NCBI GenBank assembly: GCA_026706455.1
Contig: JAPOYS010000179.1
Coordinates: 1-32,121, forward strand
Length of the DNA stretch: 32,121 bases
Reading direction: 5' to 3'
From: Chloroflexota bacterium
GTDB taxonomy: Bacteria; Chloroflexota; Anaerolineae; Aggregatilineales; Phototrophicaceae
Shown: positions 13,926 through 21,097 of the stretch, in pieces
Layout: every line of letters starts with the position of its first letter
How positions within the stretch are numbered: position 1 is the stretch's first letter
The notes under the pieces: model-generated
What the model was told of the DNA's origin: nothing
Seen by the model: the letters and a program-made list of their open reading frames with translations, nothing else
Database searches by the model: none
Translations under genes and position numbers: made by a program

Positions 13926-15344
13926 ATGCGACGCATAATCTTGATAATCCTCATGGTCTTTGCCGCCGCCGGCGTGCTTCGCGCGCAGGAAGGCGAGTTG
14001 GCGCTGAACTGGGACCCGGTGCGCAATACCCTGACGGGAATTGTCGACATTTCCGGAACCGCTGATATTCCCGATCAGTTTTACTTCTTTTTGGAGGCCG
14101 CGCCCTGGGACGCGGAAGCGGAAACGCCGATCTGGCAACCGGTGACGAGTTATGTCATGGCGCCGGTTGTGGATGGCGCGCTCGGCAGTTGGAATACCAG
14201 TCGCTTTGCTGACGGCTTTTATCAACTGCGCCTGCATGCGGTCAATAACGCGAACGAAAGCGCCCACTACACGCTGGCGCCCATCTTGATCAACAACAAT
14301 AGCGATCTAGTCAATATGGAACCGGTCGCCCTCATCACAATGTCGGACAGGGCGCCGGCGGAGGACGGTATGACGCCCTCGCCCGCGATCGACAACCGGC
14401 TGCCCTTGCCTGTCGGCGGGCACGTCTTACATTTCGGAGATGCGGCGCAAGACGCGATGCAGCGCGCCGGCATGACCTGGGTCAAATGGCAGATCCCCTT
14501 CCATATTGGCATCGACGACTTCGTCGCCCGCGATCGCATCAACCGCAGTCACAAAGCCGGCATGCTGGTCTTGCTCAGCATCACAGGCCACAAACATGAC
14601 CTGGCCGAAGGCGGCGACGAATACCTGGACGCCTACGCCGCATTCCTGGGCGAGGTGGCCGCGCTTGGCGCTGACGCTATCGAGGTCTGGAACGAAATGA
14701 ACCTCGACCGCGAATGGCCCACCGGGCAGATAGACCCCCGTCGTTATGCCATCATGCTGCAAAAAGCCTACACCGCCATCAAGGCGGCCAATCCCGATAC
14801 CCTGGTCATCACCGGCGCGCTTGCGCCGACGGGCGCCGAGGGCGCTTTTGGCTTGGCCAAGGTCTGGAACGACGACCGCTACTATCTGGGCATGGCCAAC
14901 GCCGGCGTCGCCCAATACGCGGATTGCATTGGCGTGCACTACAACGAAGGCGTCCTGGCGCCAACGCAACGAGGCGGCGACCCGCGCGCCGACGATTATC
15001 CCACCCGCTACTTCTTGCCCATGCTGGACCGGGTCGCCTGGCCCTTCAACAACGCCGACATCCCCATGTGCCTGACCGAAATGGGTTATCTCTCGCGCGA
15101 GGGCTACGGTCCCCTGCCGCGCGGATTTGAATGGGCGGGCCGCGTCACCGTCGCTCGCCAAGCGGAGTGGCTGGCGCAAGCAATTCAGATGGCCTCCAAT
15201 TACACGCGCATGCCGGTCGAGCTGTTCATTATCTGGAATATCGACTTCGACAATTATGGCGCCGATCCGCAAGCCGGCTACGCCATCATCCGCCCCGACG
15301 GAAGCTGCCTCGCCTGCAATACGATCGCCCAATTGAAGCGATAG
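13926..15344 (+). CDS. Secreted clan GH-A glycoside hydrolase (GH39/GH5-like)
   Basis: The 472-aa protein starts at the ATG at 13926, behind GGAG, and begins with a signal peptide (MRRIILIILMVFAAAGVLRA). Residues about 25-120 form a beta-sandwich-like module (GIVDISGTADIPDQFYFFLE, then GSWNTSRFADGFYQLRLHAV) as found in several Anaerolineae surface proteins. From about 150 on there is a TIM-barrel glycosidase. The acid/base is probably Glu257 in IEVWNEMNLDREW and the nucleophile Glu385 in CLTEMGY, the clan GH-A pattern. It should cleave a polysaccharide or glycoside outside the cell; the substrate is unknown. Two cysteines close to the C-terminus (GSCLACN) may form a disulfide. A repeat-derived terminator follows at 15414-15443. 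Confidence 0.8.
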   Translation: MRRIILIILMVFAAAGVLRAQEGELALNWDPVRNTLTGIVDISGTADIPDQFYFFLEAAPWDAEAETPIWQPVTSYVMAPVVDGALGSWNTSRFADGFYQLRLHAVNNANESAHYTLAPILINNNSDLVNMEPVALITMSDRAPAEDGMTPSPAIDNRLPLPVGGHVLHFGDAAQDAMQRAGMTWVKWQIPFHIGIDDFVARDRINRSHKAGMLVLLSITGHKHDLAEGGDEYLDAYAAFLGEVAALGADAIEVWNEMNLDREWPTGQIDPRRYAIMLQKAYTAIKAANPDTLVITGALAPTGAEGAFGLAKVWNDDRYYLGMANAGVAQYADCIGVHYNEGVLAPTQRGGDPRADDYPTRYFLPMLDRVAWPFNNADIPMCLTEMGYLSREGYGPLPRGFEWAGRVTVARQAEWLAQAIQMASNYTRMPVELFIIWNIDFDNYGADPQAGYAIIRPDGSCLACNTIAQLKR

Positions 15345-15373
15345 CTCCTGCCCAGCCGCCGATGACCATGTAT

Positions 15374-15393
15374 GGGCGACCCAAGGGTCGCCC
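15374..15393 (+). repeat. Hairpin repeat unit
   Basis: GGGCGACCCAAGGGTCGCCC is a near-perfect palindrome of the same family, lacking the leading GTAG. It is the first of a pair with the unit at 15409-15434. Confidence 0.75.
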
Positions 15394-15408
15394 GCCGAAG
15401 CGGATAAT

Positions 15409-15434
15409 TGTAGGGGCGACTTACCAAGTCGCCC
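15409..15434 (+). repeat. Hairpin repeat unit forming a terminator stem
   Basis: TGTAGGGGCGACTTACCAAG followed by TCGCCC. The inner arms CTT/AAG continue the GGGCGA/TCGCCC stem to 9 bp. Confidence 0.82.
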
Positions 15435-15443
15435 GTTTTTTTT
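15414..15443 (+). terminator. Intrinsic terminator built from the hairpin repeat
   Basis: The stem GGGCGACTT/AAGTCGCCC (15414-15422 and 15426-15434), loop ACC, then G and eight T (15436-15443) make a textbook rho-independent terminator. It lies 70 bp after the glycosidase stop. The stem is entirely the dispersed repeat. Confidence 0.8.
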
Positions 15444-15463
15444 CCAATTGACAATTCCATACT

Positions 15464-15880
15464 ATGATTATTGGTGGATACGTAACGGATAACCATGTGA
15501 AGCTGCGCTTTGCCAGATCATTAATCCTTGGGCTGCTTCTGGGCTCGCTTGCCGGGTTCTATTTCGGCTGGATTCGATTCCCGCCGGCCACGCGCAACAG
15601 CGCCATCAGCGATCTGGCGCAGCGCTACCGCGACGAATACACCGTGCTTATCGCCGCCGGTTACGCCGCGGATGGCGATGCCGCCGGCGCCCGCGAACGA
15701 CTCGGCAAACTGGCAATCGATGACATCTCCCTGTACCTGCGAAGGTCAACTGAGCGGATCATTCGCGCCTCAGCGCGGGAGCTCGACGACATTCGCCTGC
15801 TGGCGCGCCTGGCGCATGATCTGGGGGGCGCCACGCCGCTGATGGAACCCTTTCTTGCATTGGGCGGGCCCGATCCATGA
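15464..15880 (+). CDS. Membrane-anchored hypothetical protein (138 aa)
   Basis: I do not recognise a family. The protein has a short N-terminus and one membrane helix (SLILGLLLGSLAGFYFGWI, about residues 19-37). A helical extracytoplasmic region follows (LAQRYRDEYTVLIAAGYAAD, GDAAGARERLGKLAID, IRLLARLAHDLGG), which suggests TPR-like helices. The start is uncertain: the ATG at 15464 lacks a ribosome-binding site, and a GTG at 15497 would give a shorter N-terminus directly before the helix. The stop overlaps the next start by 4 bp. The next protein has the same layout, so the two may be diverged tandem paralogues or partners. Confidence 0.7.
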   Translation: MIIGGYVTDNHVKLRFARSLILGLLLGSLAGFYFGWIRFPPATRNSAISDLAQRYRDEYTVLIAAGYAADGDAAGARERLGKLAIDDISLYLRRSTERIIRASARELDDIRLLARLAHDLGGATPLMEPFLALGGPDP

Positions 15881-16773
15881 TTCCACAAAAATCAAGCGCC
15901 GATGAATCACGACGCGGCGCACCCAGTTACTTCTCCTACGCGGTCTTCGCCTGTAGCCTGATCGCCGGCATCGCGCTCGGGCTGGCATTCACGCGCGCTT
16001 ACGGCCCCTTGCAGCGCGGCAACGCCGAACCCTGGCAATTGCGCGCCGACGAACGCCATCACTTCGCGATCGCCATCGCCCTGGAACATGCGCATCATGG
16101 CGATATGGCGCGCTCCCTGCACAAGCTGATTGCCCTGCGCCCGGCGCAGCATCCGCTCGATGCCCTGGCTGACGCCGCCTGCGTATTGGGCAGCAGCGGC
16201 TACCTGCGCAGTGATAGCGGCATCAGCGCCTTACGAAGCGCCGTGGCGCTTTACACTGCGGGCGGGCGGGCGGGCTGCGCCGAGCAGCTCTTGCCCCTTA
16301 GCGCCATCGAGAGCGCGCCCGATCCAATTGATGACCAGGCCTCCGCGGCTGATTTCGCAAGGCCACTGCCGACCAAACCGCCGCTGTCGGAGGGGCAGGC
16401 GCAAGCGACCATTCGCCGCCTTGTCCCCAGGCCTGTGGCTCTGCGCTCATTCGAAGCGCGCGCGGCCCGCTCCACCTGCGACGCCTCGAACCCGGCGCTG
16501 ATCGAAGCGCATGTGGTGGACTACCTGGGACGCGGCATCCCCGGGCAGCGAATTCGCGTTCGCTGGGGCGACCAAGCCGACATCTTCGTCAGCGGGCTCA
16601 AGCTCGATCGCGGCGATTCTTACGCCGACTTCCAGATGGAAGAAGGCATCGAATACGCCATTGACATGCCGGGCGCCGCCGACCCGCTAGGCGCCAGCCT
16701 GAGCGCCGGCGCCTGCTACAGCGGTAACCGCCGCCTGCTGAAATCCTGGCGCGTCACCTTCGTCGAGACTTGA
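15877..16773 (+). CDS. Membrane-anchored hypothetical protein (298 aa)
   Basis: No family is recognised. One membrane helix lies near the N-terminus (YAVFACSLIAGIALGLAF, about 21-38). A helical segment like that of the preceding protein follows (DERHHFAIAIALEHAHHGDM, LHKLIALRP). A linker leads to a C-terminal beta-rich domain (about 190-298) with IEAHVVDYLGRGIPGQRIRV and a run of YADFQMEEGIEYAIDM, which looks like an Ig-like/carboxypeptidase-regulatory fold. Three cysteines in the outer part could form disulfides. It is coupled to the upstream gene by ATGA. The pair probably forms an envelope complex, which is an inference from topology and coupling. Confidence 0.7.
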   Translation: MIPQKSSADESRRGAPSYFSYAVFACSLIAGIALGLAFTRAYGPLQRGNAEPWQLRADERHHFAIAIALEHAHHGDMARSLHKLIALRPAQHPLDALADAACVLGSSGYLRSDSGISALRSAVALYTAGGRAGCAEQLLPLSAIESAPDPIDDQASAADFARPLPTKPPLSEGQAQATIRRLVPRPVALRSFEARAARSTCDASNPALIEAHVVDYLGRGIPGQRIRVRWGDQADIFVSGLKLDRGDSYADFQMEEGIEYAIDMPGAADPLGASLSAGACYSGNRRLLKSWRVTFVET

Positions 16774-16801
16774 TCGCCCAGGCCCGCCAGTTACGAACAA
16801 A

Positions 16802-16827
16802 TGTAGGGGCGACCCCCGAATCGCCCG
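16802..16827 (+). repeat. Hairpin repeat unit (imperfect)
   Basis: TGTAGGGGCGACCCCCGAAT followed by CGCCCG. The outer arms GGGCGA/TCGCCC pair, while the inner part is poorly paired. No T-run follows. Confidence 0.75.
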
Positions 16828-16897
16828 CGTCCCCGCAACTCATTCCCTTTCCTCACGTAATCCATTTAGCGACACGATGCGAACTAGGAGGCTTGTA

Positions 16898-17254
16898 ATG
16901 GAATCCGACGACAAGGCGGCCAACGTCGGCGCCGGCGTCTTTTTTATCGGGCTGGGTCTGCTCTTCTTCACCGGCTGGTGGTGGCCCGGCATCATGTTTA
17001 TCATCGCCGCGTCCATGCTGGCGAATGCGATAGCGGCGGGCGAACGCTGGCAATCGGCCTCCGGCGCGCTCTGGTTGATCGGCATCGGCATCCTTTTCGG
17101 CGTGCCGGGGTTAATTGGGGATCTCGCCAGCGCCTTCTGGCAATTCTTCCCGCTGATATTGATCGGCATCGGCTTGTTCATGCTCTTCGGCGGCAAGCAT
17201 CGCCCAAAAGTCAGCGGCAAGCGCAAGAACGACGACGACATCCACCACGTCTAG
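16898..17254 (+). CDS. Small membrane protein (LiaI/LiaF-like transmembrane region)
   Basis: The 118-aa product starts at the ATG at 16898 behind a perfect AGGAGG (16886-16891). It has four hydrophobic segments: VGAGVFFIGLGLLFFTGWW, GIMFIIAASMLANAIAA, ALWLIGIGILFGVPGLIG and FFPLILIGIGLFMLFGG. The C-terminus is basic and cytoplasmic. The 'GxxFIxLGLLFF...WWP' and 'FFPLILIGIGL' repeats are typical of the DUF5668/LiaI-LiaF-TM region, common in envelope-stress genes, but the cell-wall-active C-terminal domain is absent. The role is unknown. Confidence 0.75.
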   Translation: MESDDKAANVGAGVFFIGLGLLFFTGWWWPGIMFIIAASMLANAIAAGERWQSASGALWLIGIGILFGVPGLIGDLASAFWQFFPLILIGIGLFMLFGGKHRPKVSGKRKNDDDIHHV

Positions 17255-17277
17255 CTCCCAAGCAAACGCGGGACTTG

Positions 17278-17305
17278 TTGACATTCGAGCGCCGCCCGCT
17301 ATACT
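17278..17305 (+). promoter_or_regulatory. Promoter of tRNA-Leu
   Basis: A perfect TTGACA (17278-17283), a 16-bp spacer and TATACT (17300-17305) lie just before the tRNA at 17315, giving a leader of only a few bases. Confidence 0.8.
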
Positions 17306-17314
17306 GATTTCAGC

Positions 17315-17397
17315 GGCGGGATGGTGGAATGGCAGACACGGGCGCCTTAAAAGCGCCTGCCCGAAAGGGCGTGAGGGTTCGAGCCCCTCTCCCGCTA
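17315..17397 (+). tRNA. tRNA-Leu (anticodon TAA)
   Basis: A complete class II tRNA of 83 nt folds by eye. The acceptor is GGCGGGA/TCCCGCT (first pair G-T). The D arm is GTG/CAC. The anticodon stem is GGCGC/GCGCC with loop CTTAAAA (anticodon TAA). A long variable arm GCCC-GAAA-GGGC, T arm GAGGG-TTCGAGC-CCCTC and discriminator A follow. The long variable arm and A73 fit leucine. The CCA end is not fully encoded (ACCT follows). Confidence 0.95.
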
Positions 17398-17431
17398 CCT
17401 TTCACAACGGTTTGCTAGGACAAGCTATTCC

Positions 17432-17752
17432 TTGGCTCAAGTAGTTCTTACTCCCTTGTTCAGAGAAATAGCGCCTCGCATCAGTATTCCCCAGGTTGAA
17501 TACTTTGCGCTATTGGAATACTATAGCAGTAGACCATTGTGTGGAGAAAAGATCTGGGGCGCTGGAGGCGCACGCCAACACGAAGTGCAAGGATTCTGTG
17601 TTATATCGTACTATTCGCGGACTCTTGAGGTTGTCGCGCTCATTGACATCTATTTCGGTGGGTGCAGAGAAGATTGGTCTGACGCCGACCGACAGGCATT
17701 CAAGCGGATGATCAAAGAATTCAACTCATTGCGAAAAGGCAAATCCAAATGA
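17432..17752 (+). CDS. Hypothetical protein (106 aa), AT-richer pair downstream of tRNA-Leu
   Basis: I do not recognise this protein. It is small and probably soluble, with aromatic stretches (VEYFALLEYYSSRP, CVISYYSRTLEVVALIDIYF) and a basic C-terminus (KRMIKEFNSLRKGKSK). The start is a TTG at 17432 with AGGA 12 bp upstream; no ATG lies near. Base composition and codon use are AT-richer than the surroundings. The stop overlaps the next start by 4 bp. The layout (two small coupled genes directly after a tRNA) recalls toxin-antitoxin or other mobile cargo, but no motif proves it. Confidence 0.6.
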   Translation: MAQVVLTPLFREIAPRISIPQVEYFALLEYYSSRPLCGEKIWGAGGARQHEVQGFCVISYYSRTLEVVALIDIYFGGCREDWSDADRQAFKRMIKEFNSLRKGKSK

Positions 17753-17985
17753 CTGTGAAGAAGAGCAAGGATCTGGATCGTAGAGAGATATTTCGCAGGA
17801 CCGAACACTTGTTAAGTGATCCAAAGAACTATGAGGTTTATGTATCCAAGAAAACAAATCCTGAACTGAATCGTAAGATCAGAAGCGGAGAGCTTACTGT
17901 AACACTCCAAGATTTTATTGAAGCGGATGGTGACATCGCCAAACTACCTGGTCAAGTTGCTACTAGAAACCACATCAAAACCTAG
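17749..17985 (+). CDS. Hypothetical protein (78 aa), second gene of the AT-richer pair
   Basis: The family is not recognised. The protein is very charged, beginning MTVKKSKDLDRREIFRRTEH, with NYEVYVSKKTNPELNRKIRS and a C-terminal segment (TLQDFIEADGDIAKLP). It is probably helical and could be a small DNA- or protein-binding partner of the preceding product. The ATGA overlap with that gene shows coupling. It ends 90 bp before the end of the convergent ABC exporter gene. Confidence 0.6.
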   Translation: MTVKKSKDLDRREIFRRTEHLLSDPKNYEVYVSKKTNPELNRKIRSGELTVTLQDFIEADGDIAKLPGQVATRNHIKT

Positions 17986-18074
17986 CTCTATCTATATGTA
18001 AGGCGCACGTCGCTTACAGGCAGAACTGCAACAGACTTTCGTGTCGGGTCGAGTAGATAAAACAACGGCGGCAG

Positions 18075-19811
18075 CTATCTCTCCAGCTGCAAATTGTGCA
18101 AGCCAGCGTACACGCCATCAGCCGCCAAGAGCTCATCGTGACTGCCCTGCTCGCAGATCCCCGCCGGCGTCAGCACCAGGATGCGATCGGCCTTGCGGAT
18201 CGTCGACAGCCGATGCGCGATGACCAGCGTGCTGCGATTCGATATCAGCCCCTCAAGCGATTGCTGCACGACTAGCTCGCTCTCATTGTCAAGCGCGCTG
18301 GTCGCTTCATCAAGGATGATCAGCGGCGGATCCTTCAAAAACAGGCGCGCGATGCTCAGCCGCTGGCGCTGGCCCGCCGACAGCTTGATGCCGCGCTGGC
18401 CAATCTCGGTCTCGTATCCGTGCGGCAACGCCATGATGAAATCGTGCGCATAGGCTTTCTTCGCCGCGTCAATGATCTCGTCTTCGCCCGCCTCCGGCTT
18501 GCCGTAGCGGATGTTGTCGGCCACGGTCGCGCCGAATAGGTACACATCCTGGTCGACCGTGCCGATATTGCGCCGCAGCGCGCGCAAGCTGTAATCACGA
18601 ATATCAACGCTATCCAGACAGATCCGCCCGGCGTCCACTTCGTAGAATCGCGGGATCAAGGCGCTGAGCGTCGTCTTGCCCACGCCCGACGCGCCAACCA
18701 GCGCCACGTACTCGCCGATGCCGATCCTCAGTGAAAGGTCCCGCAAGACACCGCCGGAGTCCGCTCGATAAGCAAAGCTCACGTTCTGCAACTCCAGTTG
18801 GCCCCGCACCCGCGCTGGCGACTGTGGATCAGCCGGATCCTGAATCGCCGGCGGCAACTCCAAAATGTCCATTAAACGATTGAATCCGGTTATTCCCTCC
18901 TGATACCAACGGGCGAAATTCACCAGCCGCTGTATCGGCTCGATCAAAATGCCGACGTAAAGCAGAAAGGTGATCAAATCCGATAGGTCGAGCTCCGCCC
19001 CCAAGATGGCGATCGCGCCGAAGATGACCACCACGACGGTCATCACTTGCGTGAACGCCACCATGCCGTTGTAAAAGTAGCCTTCGCTCTTGTACTCCAG
19101 CCGCCGGCTCTCGACAAAGCGCGTGTTCGCCTCATCAAATTTCGCCTGCTCCCAATCCTCGTTGGCGAAGGATTGCACCACGCGGATGCCGGCCAAGCTG
19201 TCTTCCACCTGCGCGTTGACTTCGGCGACGCGCTCCTTGCTCAAACGCATGGCGCGGTTCATCTTGCGGTTGAAATACAGCGAGAAAAGAAACATTAGCG
19301 GCAGGAAGGCGATGATGATCAGGCTCAAGCTCGCGTTGATGCTGAGCGTTATCACAAAGACGCCCAGGAACTTGACGATTCCCAGAAACAGGTCCTCGGG
19401 CCCGTGATGCGACAGCTCCGAGATGGCGAACAGATCGTTGGTCAGACGGGACATTAGCTGACCTGTCTTCTGGTCATCGTAGAAGCTGAATGACAACTTC
19501 TGATAATGGGCGAAAAGCTCGCGCCGCATATCGCTCTCGATCATCGCGCCCATCATGTGCCCCTGATAATCGACGAACATGCTGCAAAGCGTATGCGCAG
19601 CGACCAGACTAACCATGATCGCCGCCATGACAGCGATATCGTCAATGGGATTAGCCGCCTCCGCGCCCAGCAGATTCTGCGTGATATGCCGAACGCAAAG
19701 CGGCAGGATCAGCGTAATCCCCGAGGCGATGAAGGCGCAGAACAGGTCAAGCGACAGCAACCCGAGATAGGGCTTGTAGAACGAAAGAAACTTTATCATC
19801 CGCGATGGCAC
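18075..19811 (-). CDS. ABC exporter, fused permease and ATP-binding protein (MsbA/MDR type)
   Basis: This half-transporter has an N-terminal exporter membrane domain with six helices (about 10-310; for example LLSLDLFCAFIASGITLILP) followed by an ATPase. Walker A is GASGVGKTT (Lys379), the signature is LSAGQRQRLSIARLF (477-481 for LSAGQ), and Walker B is LIILDEATSALD (Asp501, catalytic Glu502). An H-loop IAHRLSTIRKADRI follows. It should work as a dimer exporting a lipid, drug or peptide; the substrate is unknown. The GTG at 19811 is chosen as the start because AAGGAG lies 7 bp upstream. A TTG at 19832 and an ATG at 19799 are alternatives. It stands alone on its strand. Confidence 0.92.
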   Translation of the reverse strand: MPSRMIKFLSFYKPYLGLLSLDLFCAFIASGITLILPLCVRHITQNLLGAEAANPIDDIAVMAAIMVSLVAAHTLCSMFVDYQGHMMGAMIESDMRRELFAHYQKLSFSFYDDQKTGQLMSRLTNDLFAISELSHHGPEDLFLGIVKFLGVFVITLSINASLSLIIIAFLPLMFLFSLYFNRKMNRAMRLSKERVAEVNAQVEDSLAGIRVVQSFANEDWEQAKFDEANTRFVESRRLEYKSEGYFYNGMVAFTQVMTVVVVIFGAIAILGAELDLSDLITFLLYVGILIEPIQRLVNFARWYQEGITGFNRLMDILELPPAIQDPADPQSPARVRGQLELQNVSFAYRADSGGVLRDLSLRIGIGEYVALVGASGVGKTTLSALIPRFYEVDAGRICLDSVDIRDYSLRALRRNIGTVDQDVYLFGATVADNIRYGKPEAGEDEIIDAAKKAYAHDFIMALPHGYETEIGQRGIKLSAGQRQRLSIARLFLKDPPLIILDEATSALDNESELVVQQSLEGLISNRSTLVIAHRLSTIRKADRILVLTPAGICEQGSHDELLAADGVYAGLHNLQLER

Positions 19812-19849
19812 GCCTTGGCTCCTTTGGTCCAAACACGAAACTTCGCTGC

Positions 19850-19855
19850 ATTATA
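19850..19855 (-). promoter_or_regulatory. -10 element of the ABC exporter promoter
   Basis: TATAAT on the minus strand (19855-19850) lies 38 bp before the GTG start. The -35 region is weak (TAGAGA at 17 bp). Confidence 0.45.
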
Positions 19856-19886
19856 GCAATGCGCCGCGCCTCTCTCTAACTCGATC

Positions 19887-19915
19887 TTGACATCATAGAA
19901 CAGGTATTCTATCAT
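19887..19915 (+). promoter_or_regulatory. Promoter with palindromic operator before the thermonuclease lipoprotein gene
   Basis: TTGACA (19887-19892), a 17-bp spacer and TATCAT (19910-19915) form a strong promoter. The palindrome ATAGAA-CAGGTA-TTCTAT (19895-19912) fills the spacer and enters the -10, an ideal place for a repressor. It loosely resembles GAAC-type LexA boxes, but the regulator is not known. Confidence 0.65.
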
Positions 19916-19958
19916 TTACTAATGCGTCTTATGTTGACAAACATGAAGGAGGTGGCGG

Positions 19959-21002
19959 ATGTCTACGCGAATGGTTCTGATGGCGCTACACCTGATTGTG
20001 TTGGCCGGGTGCGCGCCGCTAGCTATGCAAGTTGGGACGGAGATTTCGCCGCAGATCAGCACCGACGTAGCGCGGCAACTGAACGAGGCGCTCGCCGACC
20101 ACCTCGCTGCCGCTCATGAACCTGCTTTGCCAGCGCGGGACGCCGCGACCCAAATCTACTACGTCGCCGCCGACGCAACTGTGAACATCCGTGCCTGCCC
20201 GACTACTACTTGCGATATCGTCGATCAAGCCGAACATGGCGACCGCCTCAGTGTCGTCTTTGATCATGGCGAGTGGCTCGAACTGCTGCTCAAGGATGGC
20301 GGCGCCGGCTTCATCTCCAGCTTTCTGGCCAGCCAAGACGCGCCAGTAAGCGCCGAACAAGCCTCGCTCGCCGCCACCGACCCGCCCTACGATTGCGTGA
20401 CCAAGACCTGCGGGGAGATGGACTCCTGCGAAGAAGCGGTTTACAAGCTCTACGTTTGCGGCCATAGCGCGCGCGATGCCAACAACGACGGCGTCCCCTG
20501 CGAATCCATTTGCCGCGGCACATATGTCCCTGCTATCGCCACTCGTTTCGCCGGCATCGTTCCCACGGACGCCCCGACTTTGCCGCCCGGCGCCGAAGAA
20601 ATGGGCCTCGTTACGCGCGTCGTCGACGGCGATACCATCGACGTGATGCTGAACGGCGTCAACAGCCGCATCCGCTACCTGCAGATGAATACCCCCGAAC
20701 GCGATGAACCCTGCTACCGCGAGGCGACGCAGGCGAACGCCGACCTCGTCGCTGGCCAGATTGTCCGCCTCGTGCCGGACGAAGAACGGGTTGACCGCTA
20801 CGATCGGCTGCTGCGCTTCGTCTACGTTGGCGATGTGCTGGTCAATCGCGCGCTCGTCGAAGGCGGCTGGGCTGAAGTCGTGCTCTATCCGCCCAACGAC
20901 GCCCACTACGATGAATTCGTCAAGCTGGAAGCTGAGGCGGCCGCCGCTGGCCGCGGCTGTTACCCAACCGGCATCTTCGACGACAGATCGACCACGCGTT
21001 AG
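19959..21002 (+). CDS. Lipoprotein with SH3b, Excalibur-like and thermonuclease (SNase) domains
   Basis: The 347-aa protein starts at an ATG behind AAGGAGGT. A lipoprotein signal ends in the lipobox LAGC (Cys18). Domains in order are a bacterial SH3 (about 65-125: ATVNIRACPTTTCDIVD, GEWLELLLKDGGAGFISSFL), a cysteine-rich Excalibur-like calcium motif (about 143-185: DANNDGVPCE) and a staphylococcal-type nuclease (about 215-335). The nuclease keeps VDGDTIDV (Asp223, Asp225), Arg239 and Glu247 (IRYLQMNTPERD), and Arg283 (DRYDRLLRF). These match the Ca-dependent catalytic residues, so it is probably active. It would degrade nucleic acid outside the membrane, perhaps for nutrient use or defence. 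The SH3 domain may hold it to the cell wall. Confidence 0.88.
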   Translation: MSTRMVLMALHLIVLAGCAPLAMQVGTEISPQISTDVARQLNEALADHLAAAHEPALPARDAATQIYYVAADATVNIRACPTTTCDIVDQAEHGDRLSVVFDHGEWLELLLKDGGAGFISSFLASQDAPVSAEQASLAATDPPYDCVTKTCGEMDSCEEAVYKLYVCGHSARDANNDGVPCESICRGTYVPAIATRFAGIVPTDAPTLPPGAEEMGLVTRVVDGDTIDVMLNGVNSRIRYLQMNTPERDEPCYREATQANADLVAGQIVRLVPDEERVDRYDRLLRFVYVGDVLVNRALVEGGWAEVVLYPPNDAHYDEFVKLEAEAAAAGRGCYPTGIFDDRSTTR

Positions 21003-21013
21003 CGTTCTGTAGA

Positions 21014-21040
21014 GCGGGCGACGCGACGAGTCGCCCCTAC
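21014..21040 (-). repeat. Hairpin repeat unit
   Basis: GCGGGCGACGCGACGAGTCG followed by CCCCTAC, between the thermonuclease and deformylase genes. The outer arms GGGCGAC/GTCGCCC pair across a short centre. Confidence 0.78.
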
Positions 21041-21097
21041 ACCTTCATATCGTGATACGCTACAGTTGGCGCGAATAGCGACAGAGCAGTTGGCGCG

